DNA from: Methyloversatilis sp.
GTDB lineage: Bacteria; Pseudomonadota; Gammaproteobacteria; Burkholderiales; Rhodocyclaceae
Assembly: GCA_017984755.1 (NCBI GenBank)
Contig: JAGNYW010000022.1
Coordinates: forward strand, 1 to 46,042
DNA: 46,042 nt
Reading direction: 5' to 3'
Under the pieces are notes generated by a model that saw only the letters and a list, made by a program, of their open reading frames with translations, made no database searches and had not been told where the DNA came from. Both the position numbers and the translations under genes were made by a program. This document shows, piece by piece, positions 1 through 8,619 of this stretch; the first letter of the stretch is position 1, and each line of letters starts with the position of its first letter.

Positions 1-317
1 TGATGTTTCACCAGTCGGGCGGCTGCTGCGACGGCAGCGCGCCGATGTGCTACCCGCTCGGCGAATTCGTGCTGGGCAGTTCCGACGTGCGTCTGGGCGA
101 GATCGGCGGCGCGCCGTTCTGCATGAGCGCGTCGCAGTTCGAATACTGGCAGCACACCCATCTCATCATCGATGTCGTGCCCGGTCGCGGCTCGGGCTTT
201 TCGATCGAATCACCGGAGGGTATCCGCTTCCTCACCCGCTCGCGCCTGTATTCCCCCGACGAAGAGGCCGAACTGACCGTGCTCGGCCCCCCACCGCGCG
301 GCGATCAAACTGCCTGA
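1..317 (+). CDS. DUF779 domain-containing protein, 5' end cut by window
   Basis: This is the C-terminal part of a small DUF779 protein. The visible 104 residues carry the family's hallmark stretches: a Cys-Cys motif in HQSGGCCDGSAPMCY near the start, then GEIGGAPF, the QFEYWQHT segment and IIDVVPGRG. The reading frame is open to base 1, and the family is usually a little longer, so the true start lies outside the window; the ATG at 3-5 is probably internal. The biochemical function of DUF779 is not established. In other bacteria such genes often sit beside NAD-dependent aldehyde dehydrogenase or alcohol-oxidation genes, so such a gene may lie just upstream (inference). The stop codon at 315-317 overlaps the 3' end of the convergent hydrolase gene by 13 bases. 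Confidence 0.85.
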   Translation, partial: MFHQSGGCCDGSAPMCYPLGEFVLGSSDVRLGEIGGAPFCMSASQFEYWQHTHLIIDVVPGRGSGFSIESPEGIRFLTRSRLYSPDEEAELTVLGPPPRGDQTA

Positions 318-1270
318 CACACACACCCGGAGACCGTCCGGTCACCCGGCAGGCGTGCGTCCCGTCCCCTGAGCCAGCGCAGGCTCAGCGGCCACAGCGT
401 GTGCTGCATGTCAGAGTGGAATGGCGCGAAGTGGCCGATTTCGGTGAGACCGAAGCGCGCGGGCAGAAACTGCACCCGATGGGTTTTCGCAGTCGAGAAC
501 CAGTCGAGCAGACGCTGCATCGCCGCCGGCGTGGCGTAGGGATCGTCGGCCGCCGCGCAGGCGAGCACATCGCCCGGAAAGGCGGCAAACGCCGCCCGTG
601 CGGTACTGCCGTCGTGTTCGCCCGGTGCGCCGGGCAACCAGCGGTACAGCCGGTCGAACTCCGGCCACAACCGCAGCCCCCATTCAAGCGCGACACCGCG
701 CGGCAGATCCTCGAGCCAGCCGAGGCGTTTTCCGGGAAAGTAGCCGAGCGTCGCCGCGAGCAGCGGCATCAGCACGTGCCAGCGCATGAAGTATCCGAAG
801 CGGTGCGCCGGCGCGTAATCCGGCCAGTAGGCGTATTGCGAACCGACCAGCAGGAGCCGTGACAGCAGCGCATTCGACGGCGCCAGCCCGAGACAGAAGC
901 CGCCGATGCTGTGACCGACGCCGACCCGCGTGCGCTGCGGATACAGCGCCGCCAGCTGCCGGATCGCTGCATCGGTGTCGAGTGCGCCCCAGTCGTGCTT
1001 GGTGGCGCGCAACCCACGCAGACTGCCGTAGCGGCTCGCGCCGATGCCGCGGTAATCGAAGGTGAGCACCGGCATGCCGTGCGACGCCAGCCATGCCGCA
1101 TAGCGGCCGTAGTAGCGCGCCGCCACACCGGTCGCGGCACACAGCACCACGGCCGGACGACGAGCGTCATCGTTCGCCACGGCCCAGTGCCGACCCTTGA
1201 GCGGATAGCCATCCGCAGCGACGAATTCGACCGCCACACCTTGCGGCGCTGCATGAGGCGCCGTAGTCAT
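305..1270 (-). CDS. alpha/beta fold hydrolase (cytoplasmic)
   Basis: The 321-residue product has an alpha/beta hydrolase core. The nucleophile elbow GVGHSIGGF (G-x-S-x-G) is at about residue 120, preceded by a FDYRGIGAS segment typical of the strand before it. A late GHFAPFH segment supplies the likely catalytic histidine. I chose the ATG at 1268-1270 (MTTAPHAAP...) because the 20 upstream in-frame residues (Arg/Cys-rich) do not look like a conserved N-terminus. There is no signal peptide, so the enzyme should be cytoplasmic. The substrate cannot be told from sequence; relatives are annotated as serine aminopeptidase-like or uncharacterised hydrolases. The gene is monocistronic and convergent with the DUF779 gene. 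Confidence 0.85.
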   Translation of the reverse strand: MTTAPHAAPQGVAVEFVAADGYPLKGRHWAVANDDARRPAVVLCAATGVAARYYGRYAAWLASHGMPVLTFDYRGIGASRYGSLRGLRATKHDWGALDTDAAIRQLAALYPQRTRVGVGHSIGGFCLGLAPSNALLSRLLLVGSQYAYWPDYAPAHRFGYFMRWHVLMPLLAATLGYFPGKRLGWLEDLPRGVALEWGLRLWPEFDRLYRWLPGAPGEHDGSTARAAFAAFPGDVLACAAADDPYATPAAMQRLLDWFSTAKTHRVQFLPARFGLTEIGHFAPFHSDMQHTLWPLSLRWLRGRDARLPGDRTVSGCVCQAV

Positions 1271-1813
1271 GCAGCGGCACGCCGCGCACCGAGCGTGACG
1301 GTGAACCGGCAAGGAAAGGCCGCGAAGCACAAACCGGAATGGCGCATCTGCAGTCCGGGTTCAGCGCACGCGCCGCGCACGATCGCAGCCGTCCTGCTCG
1401 AAGTGCCGAGCCAGCGCCGACGACACGTCTGGCGGCCGGACCTGTGATTGCGCAATTCGAGATTTTTCATGGCGCGTATTCTGCCTGTGCGCCCACCTAT
1501 GCGCACCTCGTGCAGCCACAGCAGGCTTAACGCCTGCGCGGCGCGAGAGGCGCAACGCGCCGGGGTTCGCCACTCCGGCCCGGGCTGTCGGCATCAACGC
1601 GGTGCTGCCCGCCACGGACGCCGACGGAATTCGCTTAGGCACCCGAACGCCGAACCTTTCACACGAGTGCCATCAATCATTAACAAGCGTTAACGAAACT
1701 CGCCCCTCCTCGGCGTGCCCCGCATCCGGCGCCGTCAGGTATGTCCAGCCTGATGCCGACCAACGGCTGCAGGCGACAGTGAATGCTTCGAAACACAACA
1801 GGAGAACAACCCC
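1271..1813. other. intergenic region upstream of phoX, no gene seen
   Basis: This stretch of about 540 bases lies between the divergent hydrolase gene and phoX. Short open frames exist in it on both strands, but they are Arg/Cys-rich and overlap one another, as expected for non-coding high-GC DNA. A locally AT-richer patch at about 1655-1700 contains the small palindrome TTAAC-aagc-GTTAA (1680-1693), a candidate operator or promoter area. I could not find a convincing Pho box (tandem CTGTCAT-like repeats). A ribosome-binding site AGGAG is at 1800-1804, nine bases before the phoX ATG. Confidence 0.5.
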
Positions 1814-3238
1814 ATGAGCGATACAAACATCGAATCCCGCCGCCGCTTCATGTCGACGTTCGGCGCTGGTGGTGCTGGGCTGACCATCGCCCCGCTGCTG
1901 GCCATGCAGGCCGCCCAGGTTTCCGCCGCAAGCCCGAAGGGCGAGCCGGCTTTCGGTGCCGGCTTCGGTCCGCTGACGCCTAAGCTGCCGCTGAACACCG
2001 ATGAACTGAACAATCCGCTGATCGGCGACCTGCGCAACAAGGAAATTCTGTCGCTGCCCGATGGCTTCGAATACTGGGCCGTTTCCTTTACTGGCGACAC
2101 GCTGAGCGACGGCAACCTCGTGCCTTCGAACCACGACGGCATGGCGGCATTCCGCAGCCCGACCGGCGGCACCATCCTGGTGCGCAACCACGAAATGGGC
2201 ACGACAGGTTCAAGTGGCCTGCGCTGCATCACGCCCAGCGGCGCGACCTACGATCCGACGCAAGCCGGCGGCACGACCACGCTGGTGCTCGACAATCAGG
2301 GCAAGCTGGTCAGCCACGTCGGTTCGCTGGCCGGCACGACGCGCAACTGCGCCGGCGGTCTGACGCCGTGGAACACCTGGCTGAGCTGCGAAGAGACCTT
2401 CAACACGATCAGCGCAGGCTCCGCTTCCATCCGTCACGGCTATGTGTTCGAAGTGCCGGCCGACGGCGAAGGCTCGATCGAACCGATCCGCGAAATGGGT
2501 CGTCGCAACCACGAAGCGGCCGCAGTGGATCCGTCGACCGGCTACGTCTATCTGACCGAAGACCGTGGCGACAGCCTGCTGTACCGCTTCCGTCCGAACG
2601 TCTATGGCGATCTGCGCTCTGGCGGCGTGCTCGAAGCCCTGCGCATCATCGACATGCCGGGCGTCAACACCGCCAGGGACTTCCAGCAGTTCCTGTTCAA
2701 GCCGCTCGCAACCGACTGGGTCAGCATCGAAGTGGCCGATCCGGACAGCGAATCGGCGGGCGCGTCGAACCGCGCTCAGGGCCAGGCGAAGGGCGCCGCC
2801 CGCTTCACGCGCGGCGAAGGCTGCTGGTGGGGCAACGGCAAGGTCTATTTCGTGTGCAGCAACGGCGGCAACGCCGGCCGCGGTCAGATCTTCGCGTACG
2901 ACCCCGCCGAAGGCACGGTCACGCTGTTCGTCGAATCCGTCGCCGACACCGGCGGGCGGTATGCCGACAACGGCGGCTTCCTGCTGGCCGCACCGGACAA
3001 CATCACGGTCGGCCCGGACGGTCGTCTGTACGTGTGCGAAGACGGCTCGGGTGTGGAGAAGGTGGTAGGGGTCGGCCTGGACGGCGAACTGTACGAAGTA
3101 GCCATCAACCTGCTGAACGGCTCCGAGTTCGCCGGCGCCTGTTTCTCGCATGACGGCCGCTTCATGTTCGTCAGCCTGCAGAGCCCGGGCCTGACCCTGG
3201 TGATCCGCGGCAACTGGCGCAAGGGCCGTCGCTTCTGA
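1814..3238 (+). CDS. phoX: PhoX-family phosphatase (DUF839), Tat-exported
   Basis: The 474-residue protein matches the PhoX/DUF839 family of calcium- and iron-dependent alkaline phosphatases, which act in the periplasm on phosphomonoesters. It starts with a twin-arginine signal: SRRRFM at residues 9-14, then a hydrophobic Gly/Ala/Leu segment ending near ALA-type residues at about 40. Family segments visible in order are VPSNHDGMAAF, RNHEMG, GGTTTLVLD, NCAGGLTPWNTWLSCEET (about 175-195), GRRNHEAAAVDP, YLTEDRGDSLLYRF, and near the end DNITVGPDGRLYVCED. The length fits the shorter class of the family. The ATG is preceded by AGGAG at 1800-1804. The gene stands alone and is followed by a strong terminator. 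Phosphate regulation is usual for the family, but no clear Pho box was found. Confidence 0.88.
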   Translation: MSDTNIESRRRFMSTFGAGGAGLTIAPLLAMQAAQVSAASPKGEPAFGAGFGPLTPKLPLNTDELNNPLIGDLRNKEILSLPDGFEYWAVSFTGDTLSDGNLVPSNHDGMAAFRSPTGGTILVRNHEMGTTGSSGLRCITPSGATYDPTQAGGTTTLVLDNQGKLVSHVGSLAGTTRNCAGGLTPWNTWLSCEETFNTISAGSASIRHGYVFEVPADGEGSIEPIREMGRRNHEAAAVDPSTGYVYLTEDRGDSLLYRFRPNVYGDLRSGGVLEALRIIDMPGVNTARDFQQFLFKPLATDWVSIEVADPDSESAGASNRAQGQAKGAARFTRGEGCWWGNGKVYFVCSNGGNAGRGQIFAYDPAEGTVTLFVESVADTGGRYADNGGFLLAAPDNITVGPDGRLYVCEDGSGVEKVVGVGLDGELYEVAINLLNGSEFAGACFSHDGRFMFVSLQSPGLTLVIRGNWRKGRRF

Positions 3239-3284
3239 CCCTGTCGTCATGCCCTTGCGTGCGCAGGGACAGCATCGCTTCACC

Positions 3285-3315
3285 GGCCGGCACGCCTCGG
3301 CGTGCCGGCCTTTTT
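3285..3315 (+). terminator. rho-independent terminator of phoX
   Basis: A perfect 11-base-pair GC-rich stem (3285-3295 with 3300-3310) closes a CTCG tetraloop and is followed directly by five T residues (3311-3315). It lies 47 bases after the phoX stop. The T tract also forms the extreme 3' end of the convergent hydrolase gene (stop at 3315-3317). Confidence 0.9.
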
Positions 3316-4238
3316 CATGGCCGGTTGTTCAGCGCGCCGACGCCTCGCAGGAAGTCATCGACACGCTGCGTGTATGCAGCGTCGGCACCCAGTTCCTGGT
3401 TGACGTCACCGTGTGACAGATCCATCGGCAGCTCTTCGATGCGCCCCCCGGTCGCCCTCACCTCATGCGCGAATGCGCCGACCTGGTCACAGGCCTGCCT
3501 GCGCCGGCTCGAACACACCGCCAGCCAGGGCGGGGTCGGCGCGGCGAGCCGGCGTATCGGCGAGGTGGCGATCCAGAACGCCGGATTCTTCCCGAACGCA
3601 TCGTCGAACAGCCCGTGATGGCGCTCGTTCATCAGCCGCTCGACGTCGAGCGCACCACTGTCGAGGAGCACGCTGCCCAGCCACGGGCGCGCAATGCGGG
3701 CATCACGCGGGGCGGAGGCCACCAGCGCCACCAGATGCGCGCCGGCCGAGTGGCCCATCAGCACGAAGCGCGCCGCATCGCCACCCCATGACGGCGCGAG
3801 CGACTGCGCCTTTGCCAGTGCTTTGACGACATCGTCGCGCTGGGTGAGTACGTCGGCTTGAGGCAGCATGCGGTAGTTGATCGACACGACGATGAATCCG
3901 GCCGGCAGCCAGTGGGCGAGCTTGTTGTCGACCAGCCGTCCGTGAGCCTTGTCGCCGCGGCGCCAGCCGCCACCATGCACGAGGAACAGCACCGGTGCAG
4001 CGCGGACATCCGCGGGAATGTAGACATCCATGCGCTGGTTCCGATCATCGCCATACGCTACATCGCGCAGGAGGCGAGCCCCGGCCGGCAGCGCGCCACG
4101 GCGCGGCGCGGCATCCTCGCCTTCGAGTTCGCGGTCCGCGCGGCGCTGTTCGATGCGCTCGCGCAGCGGGCCGGCATGACTGTCGATGGCGCACAACAGC
4201 ACGCCCAGTGCCAGACAGACTGCTGCGATTTTCTTCAT
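3315..4238 (-). CDS. secreted alpha/beta hydrolase, esterase/lipase type
   Basis: The 307-residue protein begins with a Sec signal peptide (MKKIAAVCLALGVLLCAIDSHA). After a charged linker rich in Arg and Glu it has an esterase fold. The oxyanion-hole motif HGGGW is at about residue 95, and the SINYR strand and the nucleophile elbow GHSAGAH follow at about 165. Distal Asp and His are probably within the LDSGALDVE and MDLSHGDV segments. These are hallmarks of the BD-FAE/carboxylesterase branch. The start at 4236-4238 is chosen because it opens the signal peptide; the in-frame extension upstream has no such logic. It lies 70 bases downstream of ubiA on the same strand and may be cotranscribed. 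The substrate is unknown. Confidence 0.87.
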   Translation of the reverse strand: MKKIAAVCLALGVLLCAIDSHAGPLRERIEQRRADRELEGEDAAPRRGALPAGARLLRDVAYGDDRNQRMDVYIPADVRAAPVLFLVHGGGWRRGDKAHGRLVDNKLAHWLPAGFIVVSINYRMLPQADVLTQRDDVVKALAKAQSLAPSWGGDAARFVLMGHSAGAHLVALVASAPRDARIARPWLGSVLLDSGALDVERLMNERHHGLFDDAFGKNPAFWIATSPIRRLAAPTPPWLAVCSSRRRQACDQVGAFAHEVRATGGRIEELPMDLSHGDVNQELGADAAYTQRVDDFLRGVGALNNRP

Positions 4239-4308
4239 GCCGTGTTCCCGGTGCCGGATATTGATGCCGGGTGAACGCCGGCAGACGGACAAGCTTGTGC
4301 GATGCCCG

Positions 4309-5172
4309 TCAGCGCAGCGCGTAGTCCGCCACGATGCCGGCGAATACCGCAGCACCGAGCCAGTTGTTGTGCAGGAAGGCGCGGAAGCAGCGCGCGCGGT
4401 CGCGCGTGCGGATCAGCGTGTAGTGATACAGCGCAATGCCGGTCGCCACCAGCAACCCGGCGTAGAAGGGCAGACCGAGATTTTCCAGGCGGCCATAGAG
4501 GGCAAGCAGCGCAAGCGTGAGGGCGTAGCAGGCCATCACGGCCGCCACGTCGCAGCGGCCGAAGGTGATCGCCGAGGTGCGTATGCCTATCTTCAGATCG
4601 TCCTCGCGATCGACCATCGCATATTCGGTGTCGTAGGCGACCGCCCAGAACACGTTGGCGGCGAGCAGCAGCCAGGCCTCGTGCGGCACCGTGTACAACT
4701 GGGCGGCGTAGGCCATCGGAATGCCGAAGCCGAACGCCACGCCCAGCCAGGCCTGGGGTATCGCAAGAAACCGCTTGGTGAACGGGTAGCTCGCGGCAAG
4801 AAAGAGTGCGCCGAACGACAGCACGATGACCAGACGGTGCAGCGGCAGGATGAGCACGAAGGCAAACAGTGCCAGGCCCGCCGCCAGCAGCAGCGCCTCG
4901 CGCGTGCCGACCTCGCCGGTCACCAGTGGCCGCTTGCGGGTGCGTTCGACGTGGCCGTCGAAATTGCGGTCGGCGTAGTCGTTGATGACGCAGCCGGCGC
5001 TGCGCATCAGCACGGTGCCCAGCATGAAGATCCACACGATGAAGAACGACGGCTTGCCGCCGCCGCTCACCCACAGCGCCCACAGCGTGGGCCAGGCGAG
5101 CAGCAGAATGCCGATCGGCTTGTCCAGCCGCATCAGTCGTTCGTAGGCATTCAGACGTGCCAGCAGGTTCAT
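4309..5172 (-). CDS. ubiA: 4-hydroxybenzoate polyprenyltransferase UbiA
   Basis: The 287-residue integral membrane enzyme attaches the polyprenyl tail to 4-hydroxybenzoate in ubiquinone synthesis. Both Asp-rich motifs that bind the Mg-diphosphate are visible: [15 protein letters not shown] at about residues 64-78 and [12 protein letters not shown] at about 185-196. Eight or nine hydrophobic segments span the rest. The N-terminus [21 protein letters not shown] is typical of the family, which supports the ATG at 5170-5172. An in-frame open extension runs on upstream into the ubiC region and is rejected. The gene follows ubiC by 14 bases, so the two enzymes that make and then prenylate 4-hydroxybenzoate are coexpressed. 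Confidence 0.96.
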   Translation of the reverse strand: MNLLARLNAYERLMRLDKPIGILLLAWPTLWALWVSGGGKPSFFIVWIFMLGTVLMRSAGCVINDYADRNFDGHVERTRKRPLVTGEVGTREALLLAAGLALFAFVLILPLHRLVIVLSFGALFLAASYPFTKRFLAIPQAWLGVAFGFGIPMAYAAQLYTVPHEAWLLLAANVFWAVAYDTEYAMVDREDDLKIGIRTSAITFGRCDVAAVMACYALTLALLALYGRLENLGLPFYAGLLVATGIALYHYTLIRTRDRARCFRAFLHNNWLGAAVFAGIVADYALR

Positions 5173-5186
5173 GGTGCGGACTCCGG

Positions 5187-5732
5187 TCAGGGTGCAAGGC
5201 CCGATATCGCGGGCAGGAACACTTCGGTGACCAGCAGCGGTCGACCGGCGCGCATGAACAGCGAGCGGCGCGCCCACAGTGGCGAACTTGCGTCGATGCC
5301 TGCCGCGCGCACACGCCGGAACAGCGGATGATGCACATCGAGCCGGCGCACGGAAAGCGCGGAACGCGCGATGCGCGCGTCGGCGAACAGCGCTTCGCCC
5401 AGCGGCCGGGTGCCGATGCCGGCGAACAGCCGCCATGCACCGCTGACATCGCCCAGCCGCACCACGCTGTGCGCGAACACGACAGGCTGACCGTCGGCGC
5501 ACAGCAGCACCTCGCGCACGCGCACCCGGCGCGGCGTACCGCAGCCGAGCAGCGACCACTCGTCGCGCTCCGCCCGGCCGACACACTGACGCAGCGGCTG
5601 CACGGAAAAATGCCGGCAGCGCGCCCGGATGCGTGAGGTCAGCGAATGGGGGTCGGTAAGCCAGCCGCGCAGTGCGGCCGGCATGAAGAGCGCCGCTGCA
5701 TGCCAGGCATCGGCGGCTTGATGAACGGACAT
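5187..5732 (-). CDS. ubiC: chorismate--pyruvate lyase UbiC
   Basis: The 181-residue protein matches UbiC, which converts chorismate to 4-hydroxybenzoate plus pyruvate, the committed step to ubiquinone. The family's [12 protein letters not shown] block is at about residues 24-35. The VRVREVLLC strand, which carries the substrate-binding Arg, is at about 69-77. The C-terminal LLVTEVFLP segment contains the conserved Glu. The length is slightly above the E. coli enzyme. It is cytosolic and directly precedes ubiA on the same strand. About 136 bases separate its start from the ccoS stop, so a separate promoter is possible, although I see no convincing -35/-10 pair there. Confidence 0.93.
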   Translation of the reverse strand: MSVHQAADAWHAAALFMPAALRGWLTDPHSLTSRIRARCRHFSVQPLRQCVGRAERDEWSLLGCGTPRRVRVREVLLCADGQPVVFAHSVVRLGDVSGAWRLFAGIGTRPLGEALFADARIARSALSVRRLDVHHPLFRRVRAAGIDASSPLWARRSLFMRAGRPLLVTEVFLPAISGLAP

Positions 5733-5868
5733 TGGATGGAACGCGGTTTCAGCGCGGTTTCAGTTGTGGCTGCGCGCATGATAGCCGCGCGCGGCCCCGC
5801 CTGCGCGGCACGGCAGACGGTTCGGGGTCATCGCAATGACCGCCGTGCGGATGCTCGCAGAATCATGT

Positions 5869-6054
5869 CTAATCTCGCCCGGCCGCTTTACTGTCGGGCA
5901 GCGCAGCCGGCGCGCGGTCGTCGTCCATCATCACGCGGTGCGCCGGCCCTTCAAGATCGTCGAACTGCCCGCTGCGCGCCGACCATACGAAAATCGCGCC
6001 GATGCCCAGCGCGATCAGCACCGACAGCGGCACCAGCAGCCACAGGATGTCCAT
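5869..6054 (-). CDS. ccoS: cbb3-type cytochrome oxidase assembly protein CcoS
   Basis: This 61-residue protein has a single N-terminal membrane helix (MDILWLLVPLSVLIALGIGAIFVW) followed by the family signature SGQFDDLEGPAHR and a DDD cluster. CcoS is needed for cofactor insertion into cbb3 oxidase in rhizobia and Rhodobacter. The start at 6052-6054 gives the canonical N-terminus; the longer in-frame open region upstream lies inside ccoI and is a shadow. It begins 13 bases after ccoI ends, so the pair is one transcription unit. The structural oxidase genes (ccoNOP) are not in this window. Confidence 0.95.
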   Translation of the reverse strand: MDILWLLVPLSVLIALGIGAIFVWSARSGQFDDLEGPAHRVMMDDDRAPAALPDSKAAGRD

Positions 6055-6067
6055 CAGCGTACGTCCG

Positions 6068-8542
6068 TCATCTGTTTCCCCGGCGCTGCAGACGCAGCGC
6101 GTTGAGTACCACCACCAGCGAACTGACCGACATGCCGATGCCGGCCATCCAGGGCGTGATCCAGCCCAGCATGGCGGGCGGAATGGCCAGCAGATTGTAG
6201 GCAAACGCCCAGCGCAGGTTCTGCCGCACCACGGCCAGCGTCGCCTGCGCGGTGTCGAAGCCGCGCGTCAGCGCATCGAAGCCGGACGACAGCAGCACCA
6301 GATCGCCCTGCGCACGCGCCAGTTCGGTACCGCTGCCCATGGCGACCGACACCTGCGCCTGCGCCAGCACCGGCGCGTCGTTGACGCCGTCGCCCAGCAT
6401 CGCCACCACGGCGCCGCCGGACTGCAGTCTTTCGATGAAAGCGCGCTTGCCCTCCGGACTCATGCGCGCATGTGCGTCCTCGATGCCCAATTCGCCGGCC
6501 AGCGCCCGCACCGGCGCAGGTGCGTCGCCGGACAGCAGCGTCACCGCGATGCCGCGTTCACGCAGCCGCGCCAGCAGCGCGGCTGCACCGGTACGTACCG
6601 TATCGGTCAGATCGAAACGTGCGATCAGGCCATTTTCGTCGCCCAGCCACACCGGCGTCGCGTTGTCCGCCGGCGTTTCCGGCGCGGCGACGCCGGCGAC
6701 GGCACAGACGAATTCAGCACAGCCCAGACGCACGGCATGCCCGCCGAGCATCGCCTTCACACCCTGGCCGGTGACCGCTTCCAGCGCCTCTACCGTGGGC
6801 AGGGACGGCGCCGTCGAAGCCTGACGCAGCGCACGCGCGATCGGATGCGTCGAATGCGTTTCCAGCGCGGCGGCCAGTGCCAGCGCATCGATCGAGTCGA
6901 TTTCGCGCAAGGTCTCGGTGCGCTGCACGTGCATGTCGCCGGTGGTCAGCGTGCCGGTCTTGTCGAACACCACGTGCGTGACGCGGGCCAGGGTTTCGAT
7001 GGCATGGGCGCGCGCGACCAGCAGCCCGCTGCGCGACAGTACACCGGTTGCCACGGTCAGCGCGGCCGGCGTGGCCAGCGACAGCGCACACGGGCAACTC
7101 ACCACCAGCACCGCCACGAACACCCACAGCGCCCGGTCCGGATCGATCCACAGCCACACGCCGGCGGTCACGCAGGCCAGCACGATCAGCGCTGACACGA
7201 AGTGCAGCGCAATGCGGTCAGCGAACTGCACCACTTCCGGCCGGCTGGCCGAAGCGCGCCCGATCAGCCGGCGGATCGCCGCCAGCCGTGTGGCCTCGCC
7301 CACCTGTTCCACCTGCAGCACCACCGGCGACGCGAGATTCATGCTGCCGCCGACCACCCGGTCGCCCGCCTGCCGCGCCTGTGGCTTCGATTCGCCGGTG
7401 AGCAGGCTTTCGTCGAATTCGCTGCGGCCATCCACCAGCCGCCCGTCCGCCGGAATCGCCTCACCCGCCGCGACGACGACGTGATCGCCCACCGCCAGGC
7501 GCACCACCGGGACGGCTTCGGTCTGCGCCGCCGGCCAGTCGGTGAAGCGCCGAGCCATCGCCGGCATCGCCTGCGCCAGATCTTCCACCCCGCGCACCGC
7601 GCGCTGGCGCGCCAGCATTTCGAGATAACGCCCGGCCAGCAGCAGGAAGACGAACATCGTGACCGAATCGAAATACACCTCGCCGGAGCGCGTCACGGTC
7701 GCCCACAGGCTGGCGGCGAACGCACTGCCCACGCCAAGTGCGACCGGCAGGTCCATGCCGACGCGGCGCGCAGCGAGGTCGCGCCAGGCACGCGAGAAGA
7801 AGGGGGCCGCGGAATACAGCACGACCGGCACGGTGAGAATGAGGCTGGCCCAGCGCATCAGCGCGGCGATGCTGTCAGGCAGTTCGAGATCGCCGGCGAC
7901 GTACTCGGGCCACGCATACATCATCACCTGCATCATGCCCAGACCGGCGACCGCAAGCCGCCACAGCGCATCTCGCCGCTCGTTGCGGGCCACCGATTCC
8001 GCATGCGCGCGGTCGTTCGGCCAGGCCTGGTAGCCGATGTCGGCCACCGCCTGCAGGATGGCCGACAGGCTGACGCGTGCCGGGTCCCATACGACGCGGG
8101 CGCGTCGCGTGGCGTAATTGATGTCGAGCACCAGCACGCCCGGAAGGCGACCGACATGCTGTTCGTTCAGCCACACGCAGGCCGCACACCGGATGCCTTC
8201 GATGATGAGCAGCGCCTCGCGCGCGTCGGCGCAGTCAGCGTGAGCGACGGTGCGCACGAAATCGGTCTGCACTTCCGGCAGGTCGTAGACCGACAGGTCG
8301 CGCCCGCCGCCGGGTTCGGGCGTCGCTTCAGGCAGCGCATCGCGGTGCCGGTAGAACTGTTCCAGCCCGCCGCCACTGATCGCCTCGGCCACTGCGGCAC
8401 AACCGGCACAGCACATGGGTTGATCCGTACCGGCGATGCGCACGCGATAACGCACTGCGCCGTCGACCGGCAGGCCGCAGTGATAGCACTGCAGAGACGC
8501 GTCGGCCTTGTTCAGCAGGGCCGACACGTCAGGCGCGTTCAT
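6068..8542 (-). CDS. ccoI: CcoI/FixI-type copper-translocating P1B ATPase
   Basis: The 824-residue inner-membrane ATPase supplies copper for cbb3 oxidase assembly. In order: an N-terminal Cys-rich metal-binding module (C19-x2-C22, and CC-x2-C at 44-48), a heavy-metal-associated domain with CAAC at 119-122, membrane helices, the actuator-domain TGES motif, the CPC ion-translocation motif at 483-485, the phosphorylation motif DKTGTLT with D527, and GDGVNDAP near the C-terminus. The Cys-rich extension and the pairing with ccoS separate it from detoxification CopA pumps (inference from known FixI/CcoI organisation). An FNR-type promoter lies upstream, which implies induction at low oxygen. Confidence 0.95.
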   Translation of the reverse strand: MNAPDVSALLNKADASLQCYHCGLPVDGAVRYRVRIAGTDQPMCCAGCAAVAEAISGGGLEQFYRHRDALPEATPEPGGGRDLSVYDLPEVQTDFVRTVAHADCADAREALLIIEGIRCAACVWLNEQHVGRLPGVLVLDINYATRRARVVWDPARVSLSAILQAVADIGYQAWPNDRAHAESVARNERRDALWRLAVAGLGMMQVMMYAWPEYVAGDLELPDSIAALMRWASLILTVPVVLYSAAPFFSRAWRDLAARRVGMDLPVALGVGSAFAASLWATVTRSGEVYFDSVTMFVFLLLAGRYLEMLARQRAVRGVEDLAQAMPAMARRFTDWPAAQTEAVPVVRLAVGDHVVVAAGEAIPADGRLVDGRSEFDESLLTGESKPQARQAGDRVVGGSMNLASPVVLQVEQVGEATRLAAIRRLIGRASASRPEVVQFADRIALHFVSALIVLACVTAGVWLWIDPDRALWVFVAVLVVSCPCALSLATPAALTVATGVLSRSGLLVARAHAIETLARVTHVVFDKTGTLTTGDMHVQRTETLREIDSIDALALAAALETHSTHPIARALRQASTAPSLPTVEALEAVTGQGVKAMLGGHAVRLGCAEFVCAVAGVAAPETPADNATPVWLGDENGLIARFDLTDTVRTGAAALLARLRERGIAVTLLSGDAPAPVRALAGELGIEDAHARMSPEGKRAFIERLQSGGAVVAMLGDGVNDAPVLAQAQVSVAMGSGTELARAQGDLVLLSSGFDALTRGFDTAQATLAVVRQNLRWAFAYNLLAIPPAMLGWITPWMAGIGMSVSSLVVVLNALRLQRRGNR

Positions 8543-8570
8543 CGGAGAAGGGGAAATGAAATCGACTCAT

Positions 8571-8619
8571 GCGCGGCATTTTAAGAGTCGGAGGGGCCTT
8601 CACGCATGATGTGAGTCAA
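8571..8619 (-). promoter_or_regulatory. FNR/Anr-type promoter upstream of ccoI
   Basis: On the plus strand, 8606-8619 reads ATGAT-GTGA-GTCAA. This matches the FNR consensus TTGAT-N4-ATCAA at 8 of 10 positions. On the minus strand a -10-like TAAAAT lies at 8583-8578, which predicts transcription starting near 8571, 29 bases before the ccoI ATG. The centre of the FNR box (8612.5) is then at -41.5, exactly the class II activator position. Low-oxygen control of ccoI by FNR homologues is known in other bacteria. The site itself is read from the sequence; its use is inferred. Confidence 0.6.

Noticed and set aside
1267-1693. Short open frames on both strands upstream of phoX
   Set aside because: No ribosome site, no family match and mutually overlapping; treated as intergenic.
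4309-5586. N-terminal extension of UbiA into the ubiC region
   Set aside because: The extra 138 residues are the complement-frame shadow of ubiC, and the family start is the ATG at 5172.
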